Below, piece after piece: positions 60,637-64,000 of a DNA stretch of 64,000 nucleotides. The stretch lies in contig NZ_JBBLZC010000021.1 in the NCBI RefSeq assembly GCF_037908215.1, positions 1 to 64,000 on the forward strand, in the 5' to 3' direction. Positions within the stretch are counted from its first letter, which is position 1. Every line of letters starts with the position of its first letter. Below the pieces are notes generated by a model. The model was given only the letters and a program-made list of their open reading frames with translations, made no database searches and was not told where the DNA came from. The translations under genes and the position numbers were made by a program. This stretch comes from Benzoatithermus flavus. GTDB lineage: Bacteria > Pseudomonadota > Alphaproteobacteria > Geminicoccales > Geminicoccaceae.

Positions 60637-61809
60637 TCAGCGCACGTGCCGCGCGCCGGTGTCGGCGAGCGGTGCCGCGGCGCGCACGGGCGCCGGCAGG
60701 AACGGCAAGAGCCGGCCGGTCTCGAGGTGCTTCACGCCCCACCAGCCACCCGCGAGGATGGCGGCGAGCGTGAGCCACGAGCCCAGGCTCAAGGTCGCGA
60801 CCCCGGTGAGGCCCTGGCCGATCGTGCAGCCCTGCGCCAGGGCGCCGCCGCAGCCCATGAGCGCCCCGCCTGCGAGGTGGCGCACCATGTCGTCGCGAGC
60901 CACGAAGGTCTCGAGGCGGATCTGCCGGCACCACAGCCCCACGGCGAACGCGCCCAGAAGCGTGCCCGCGACGAGGGCGACGGCGAAGCCCGGCCGGTCG
61001 CTGCCGCCCGTCATCAGCCACAGGAGGCTGTTGCCGACGGGGCCGACATAGGTGAGCGACTGCGGGTGTGCCGGCGTCATCGGGTCGGCGCCGAGCCAGC
61101 CGGTCGCGAGCCAGCCCGCCGGGACCAGAGCGCCGAGGGCGAGACCCGTCGCGATCTCGCCCGGTGCCCGCCGGAAGGCCGGATCGCGCAGGGAGAAGGC
61201 GAGCAGCGCCGAGGCGACGAGGAGCGTCAGCGCCACCGTCCAGGCGGTCGCGGGTAGGCCGGTGGCGGCGGCCAGGATCGCAGGCAGGCCCTGATCCTCG
61301 CCCAGAGGCAGCGTGCCGACGGCGCGCAGGCTCGCGTGCAGAGGGGCGAGCACGCCCAGGATGGTGGCATAGGTCGCGATCCCGGTGACGAGGAGCGCGG
61401 TCAGGGCCTTGAGGCTGCCGGTGCCGAGCCGGACGAGGTTGCGGCTGGGGCAGCCGCCCGCCAGCACCATGCCGAAGCCGAACACGAGGCCGCCCAGGAC
61501 GGCGCCGAGCCAGAACAGGACGGGCTGGCGGTAGGAGGTGCCGGCGAGCGCGACGAGGCCGGCCCCGTCGAGGGCTTGGCTGCCGAGGAGTGCCATCGCG
61601 ATCGCGAGCGCCCAGATCCGCAGCCGGCGCAAGCTACCGAACAGGACGGCATCGCTGATGCTGCCCATGGTGCAGAAATGGCTGCGCTGGACCACGGCGC
61701 CGAACGCGGCGCCGATCAGAAAGACGGCGAACGCCGTCATCGTCTCCGGCACGATCCCGAACACGGCGCCCATGAAGCTCGAGGCCTCGCTCCCGTTCAT
61801 CCCTGCCAT
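60637..61809 (-). CDS. YeeE/YedE-family sulfur-compound transporter
   Basis: A 390-residue membrane protein with about ten hydrophobic segments. The three cysteines important in thiosulfate transporter TsuA/YeeE are all seen: HFCTMG, GGCPSRNLVR and QGCTIGQGLTG. So thiosulfate or a persulfide-type substrate is likely. It precedes the two-cysteine regulator. I chose ATG at 61809; a GTG three codons upstream and an ATG three codons downstream are alternatives. Confidence 0.85.
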   Translation of the reverse strand: MAGMNGSEASSFMGAVFGIVPETMTAFAVFLIGAAFGAVVQRSHFCTMGSISDAVLFGSLRRLRIWALAIAMALLGSQALDGAGLVALAGTSYRQPVLFWLGAVLGGLVFGFGMVLAGGCPSRNLVRLGTGSLKALTALLVTGIATYATILGVLAPLHASLRAVGTLPLGEDQGLPAILAAATGLPATAWTVALTLLVASALLAFSLRDPAFRRAPGEIATGLALGALVPAGWLATGWLGADPMTPAHPQSLTYVGPVGNSLLWLMTGGSDRPGFAVALVAGTLLGAFAVGLWCRQIRLETFVARDDMVRHLAGGALMGCGGALAQGCTIGQGLTGVATLSLGSWLTLAAILAGGWWGVKHLETGRLLPFLPAPVRAAAPLADTGARHVR

Positions 61810-61902
61810 GCTCCGCACGTTCCCGGGCCGTCCACATATGACGGCGGGCGGCGGCGGTTCAAGGCAGGAGAGCGGCGCGGCTCTCCGGGAGCCACCCTCG
61901 AC

Positions 61903-62355
61903 TCAGTCGGACTCGCTCGTGAAGGCCGGCCCGAGTCCGGCCTCGCCGTCGACGATCCGCCGGCACTGGCCCTCGAAGCTGGCACCGTCCTCGATCGTGA
62001 GCGTGCCGTGGGTGATGTCGGCGATCACCTTGCAGCCGCTCGCGAGCCGTACCCTGCGCGCCTTGATCGAGCCGCTGACGATGCCCTGGACGAGGATCTC
62101 GTCGGTCTCGATGTGGCCGACCACGTGGCCGGAATCGCCGATCGTCACGGCACGGCCCTGGACGTCGCCGTCGATGCGGCCGTCGATGTGGAGCTCGCCC
62201 TCGGTCGTGACGTTGCCGACGATGTGGAGATCGGCGGCGATGATCGAAGGAGCGGTGTTGCGTAAAGAAGGGCGCGGGCGGGGCGGTGCCGCCACGACGA
62301 GCGCCGTGCCGGTGGCCTCCCGGCTCTTCACCTGCTGCCTAGCCTTCAAGAACAT
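61903..62355 (-). CDS. bactofilin (polymer-forming cytoskeletal protein)
   Basis: A 150-residue protein with a polar N-terminus and a right-handed beta-helix core built of repeats such as IIAADLHIVGNVTTEGELHIDG, IDGDVQGRAVTIGDSGHVVGHIETDEILVQGIVSGSIKARRVRL. Bactofilins polymerise without nucleotide and recruit peptidoglycan enzymes. The start overlaps the end of the M23 peptidase gene by 17 bases, the common bactofilin-LmdC arrangement. Confidence 0.92.
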   Translation of the reverse strand: MFLKARQQVKSREATGTALVVAAPPRPRPSLRNTAPSIIAADLHIVGNVTTEGELHIDGRIDGDVQGRAVTIGDSGHVVGHIETDEILVQGIVSGSIKARRVRLASGCKVIADITHGTLTIEDGASFEGQCRRIVDGEAGLGPAFTSESD

Positions 62356-63664
62356 GGCGCAGTCGTCTCCCCGCCTCGAGGAAGTTGGCTGGATCGAGCG
62401 GCTGGCCGTCGATCCGGATCTCGTAGTGCAGATGCTCGCCGGTGCTCCGTCCGGTGCTGCCCATGATGCCGACGGGTTCGTGGAAGTCGACTCGCTCGCC
62501 CACCCGCACCAGGATCTTCTTGAGATGCGCGTAGCGGGTGTGGACTCCCATGCCATGGTCGATCTCGACCATGTTGCCGTAGGCGCCGGCGGGCCCGGCC
62601 TCGACCACCCGGCCGGGGTTGGTAGCGAGCGCCCGCGCGTTCTCCTCGCCGCCGAAGTCCAGGCCCTCGTGCATCGCGCTCTTGCCGGTGAACGGGTCCT
62701 GGCGGACGCCGAAGCCGCTGTTCAGGCGGTATTGCGCCATCGGAGCCGCGAACGGGATCGACAGCAGCAGACGATGCAGGCGCTGCAGGCGGCTCAGATC
62801 GCCGGTGAGCCCGGGCTGCGAGGGGATGACCGGGAGCGGCGGGTCCTTGGCCAGCGCCGGCACGAGCGGGCCGCCTTGGCCCGCGCTCATGGGCGAGCCG
62901 ACGCGCTGAATCATCCGGTCCACGTCCACGCCGGACCGCTCGAGCACGTTTTCGAGCGCACTCACGTGGTTGACGATCCAGGCCCGCAGGCGCGCCGTCT
63001 CGTTGCTCGTGCTCGAGCGCAGTTCGTCGAGGCGCGTCTCGAGCATGCCCACGCGCCAGCGCATGCCCTTCTCGCTCTTGCGCGCGAGGTCGCGCTCGCT
63101 CGTGACGGTCGCGAGCCTGGCCTCGAGCGCTGCGACCTGCGCCGCGAGCGAAGCCTTCTCGGCTGCGAGATTGCTCGCGAGGACCTCCTGCTCCCTGGCA
63201 CCCTGGTGCAGCGCCTCCAGCCCTTTGCGGGTGGCGTCGCGCTCCTGCGCCACCGCCGCCACCTCGGCGCGGGTGGCATCCAGCTCGTGGCGGAGGGTCT
63301 CCTGCAGCTCGCTCAGGTGCGCGATCGTCTCGCGCTGTTGCTCGTTGATCGTTTCGAGGTCGGACACTATCCCGCGCAGGCGCCGGGCCTCGGCATCGCC
63401 ACTCTCGCGACGCTCGTCGAGCGTGCGCTGCAGCAGCGCTATCTCCTCGGCTTGGCGCGCGAGGGTGCCGCGGGTCGCGAGATGGTCGACCGCGAGGAGC
63501 ACGAGGCCGGCCAGCACGAGCGTGGACAGGCAGATCCCGAGGAGCTGATGGCCCGGCCGCAGGACGATGCTGCGATACTCGCTGCCGGAGCGCAGGTAGA
63601 GATGGCGTTCGCGAAGCATCCGTCCGAACGGCATGTTCGGCTGTCTCTTCAGAACGCCCGACAT
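62339..63664 (-). CDS. M23-family metallopeptidase with coiled coil
   Basis: A 441-residue peptidoglycan endopeptidase. One membrane anchor (LLGICLSTLVLAGLVLLAVDHL), a coiled coil of about 150 residues (ARQAEEIALLQRTLDERRES onward), then the LytM/M23 domain: NSGFGVRQDPFTGKSAMHEGLDFGG with the first zinc ligands, YGNMVEIDHGMGVHTRYAHL and TGRSTGEHLHYEIRIDG with the HXH. All zinc ligands are intact. Probably works with the overlapping bactofilin in cell-shape control. ATG at 63664; earlier frames look non-coding. Confidence 0.92.
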   Translation of the reverse strand: MSGVLKRQPNMPFGRMLRERHLYLRSGSEYRSIVLRPGHQLLGICLSTLVLAGLVLLAVDHLATRGTLARQAEEIALLQRTLDERRESGDAEARRLRGIVSDLETINEQQRETIAHLSELQETLRHELDATRAEVAAVAQERDATRKGLEALHQGAREQEVLASNLAAEKASLAAQVAALEARLATVTSERDLARKSEKGMRWRVGMLETRLDELRSSTSNETARLRAWIVNHVSALENVLERSGVDVDRMIQRVGSPMSAGQGGPLVPALAKDPPLPVIPSQPGLTGDLSRLQRLHRLLLSIPFAAPMAQYRLNSGFGVRQDPFTGKSAMHEGLDFGGEENARALATNPGRVVEAGPAGAYGNMVEIDHGMGVHTRYAHLKKILVRVGERVDFHEPVGIMGSTGRSTGEHLHYEIRIDGQPLDPANFLEAGRRLRHVLEG

Positions 63665-64000
63665 CCCTTCGACTCCGTCCGAGGCTGGTCTTGTCGCAGT
63701 CGCGCAACATGAAGCTGCACAAATGCAACAATACTCTACTTTAACGTTGGCGGGATTATGGTGATGTCGACGCCTTCCCACAAGCGGCGTAATATGCGGC
63801 GGTGCGAAAGGGTTCTGCCGCTCCACCTGGAATTCGGAAGCCGTCGCTCGTCTTCGATCGGGGAGAGATGCAGGTCGCACGGCTGCAGCGCCGGCGGCAG
63901 GACGTCTCCGGCCCGCGGCCGGGATGCGCCGTCGGGTCGCACGGCGAGGCCCGTGCCGAGGTGAGCCGGCCATGGGCCACAGTTCGACCCGCCAGCGATT
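63665..64000. other. 336-base right edge with no firm gene
   Basis: Bases 63700-63760 are AT-rich and may hold the promoter of the M23 gene. Open frames on both strands between 63736 and 63964 have no similarity I recognise. An ATG at 63972 (plus) could begin a gene that runs out of the window, but only nine codons are visible. Confidence 0.4.

Noticed and set aside
1..64000. CRISPR array or retron-like RNA
   Set aside because: No regularly spaced repeats, Cas genes or reverse transcriptase motifs were seen on either strand.

Overview
The window is about 64 kb of very GC-rich DNA from a free-living, flagellated, respiring proteobacterium. I read it as an alphaproteobacterium, probably near Rhodospirillales/Geminicoccales. 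The reasons are FliX (an alphaproteobacterial flagellar assembly factor), a ccoG-H-I-S set behind an FNR/FixK-type box, the parvulin-argJ-mutT and uvrC-pgsA-moaD-moaE orders, a DUF of the TIGR02186 type and a BigR/SqrR-type regulator. I see no rRNA, tRNA or CRISPR. The first ~90 bases are homopolymer-like G/C sequence and look like a contig-end artefact.

Layout. 0.1-6.0 kb (minus): a small ribbon-helix-helix-like protein, then hpt followed by an HlyD adaptor, an RbbA-like double-ATPase/permease fusion and an ABC-2 permease in one tight operon. 6.0-7.8 kb (minus): an overlapping ATPase-PIN nuclease pair of lower GC, the best candidate for an undescribed effector/defence module. 7.8-14.9 kb (minus): a six-gene hydrogenase-4/complex I-like membrane complex (hyfB-C-E-F-G-I order) whose large subunit has lost the NiFe ligands, i.e. 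an energy-converting hydrogenase-related (Ehr) complex, preceded by an MntR-like regulator with a palindromic putative operator. 15.7-18.3 kb (plus): malonyl-CoA decarboxylase and an orphan periplasmic Fe(III)-binding protein. 19.1-22.5 kb (plus): parvulin, argJ, mutT, AEC transporter. 22.6-29.6 kb: a surface-polysaccharide cluster (epimerase, hexapeptide acyltransferase, asparagine synthase, flippase-like membrane protein, two GT2 enzymes, the second without the DXD motif).

29.8-33.4 kb is a graveyard of insertion sequences: an IS3 deletion derivative with recognisable ends and an ATGG target duplication, inserted between two IS630-type remnants, then an IS5-family gene broken by an amber codon and an IS701-like stump. 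33.4-35.5 kb (minus) has an HtrA/DegP protease and fliW. 35.7-40.4 kb (minus) is the flagellar operon flgI-flgJ-flgN-flgK-flgL, with a near-perfect sigma-54 promoter and an upstream palindromic enhancer-like element shared with the divergent fliX.

41.3-45.7 kb (plus) is ccoGHIS for cbb3 oxidase assembly (no ccoNOQP in the window), running into a ParA-type ATPase. 46.6-52 kb (plus): a trimethylamine-dehydrogenase-like flavoprotein with an altered Fe-S motif, uvrC, pgsA, moaD, moaE. 52.3-56.8 kb (minus): nitrilase/GNAT/SnoaL operon and a hybrid histidine kinase with CHASE/Cache-like sensor, receiver and HPt domains. 57.2-58.8 kb (plus): methyltransferase and N-carbamoylputrescine amidase. 58.8-61.8 kb (minus): a sulfur-linked group (YeeE/YedE transporter, two-cysteine ArsR persulfide sensor, TIGR02186 protein, universal stress protein). 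61.9-63.7 kb (minus): M23 peptidase overlapping a bactofilin.
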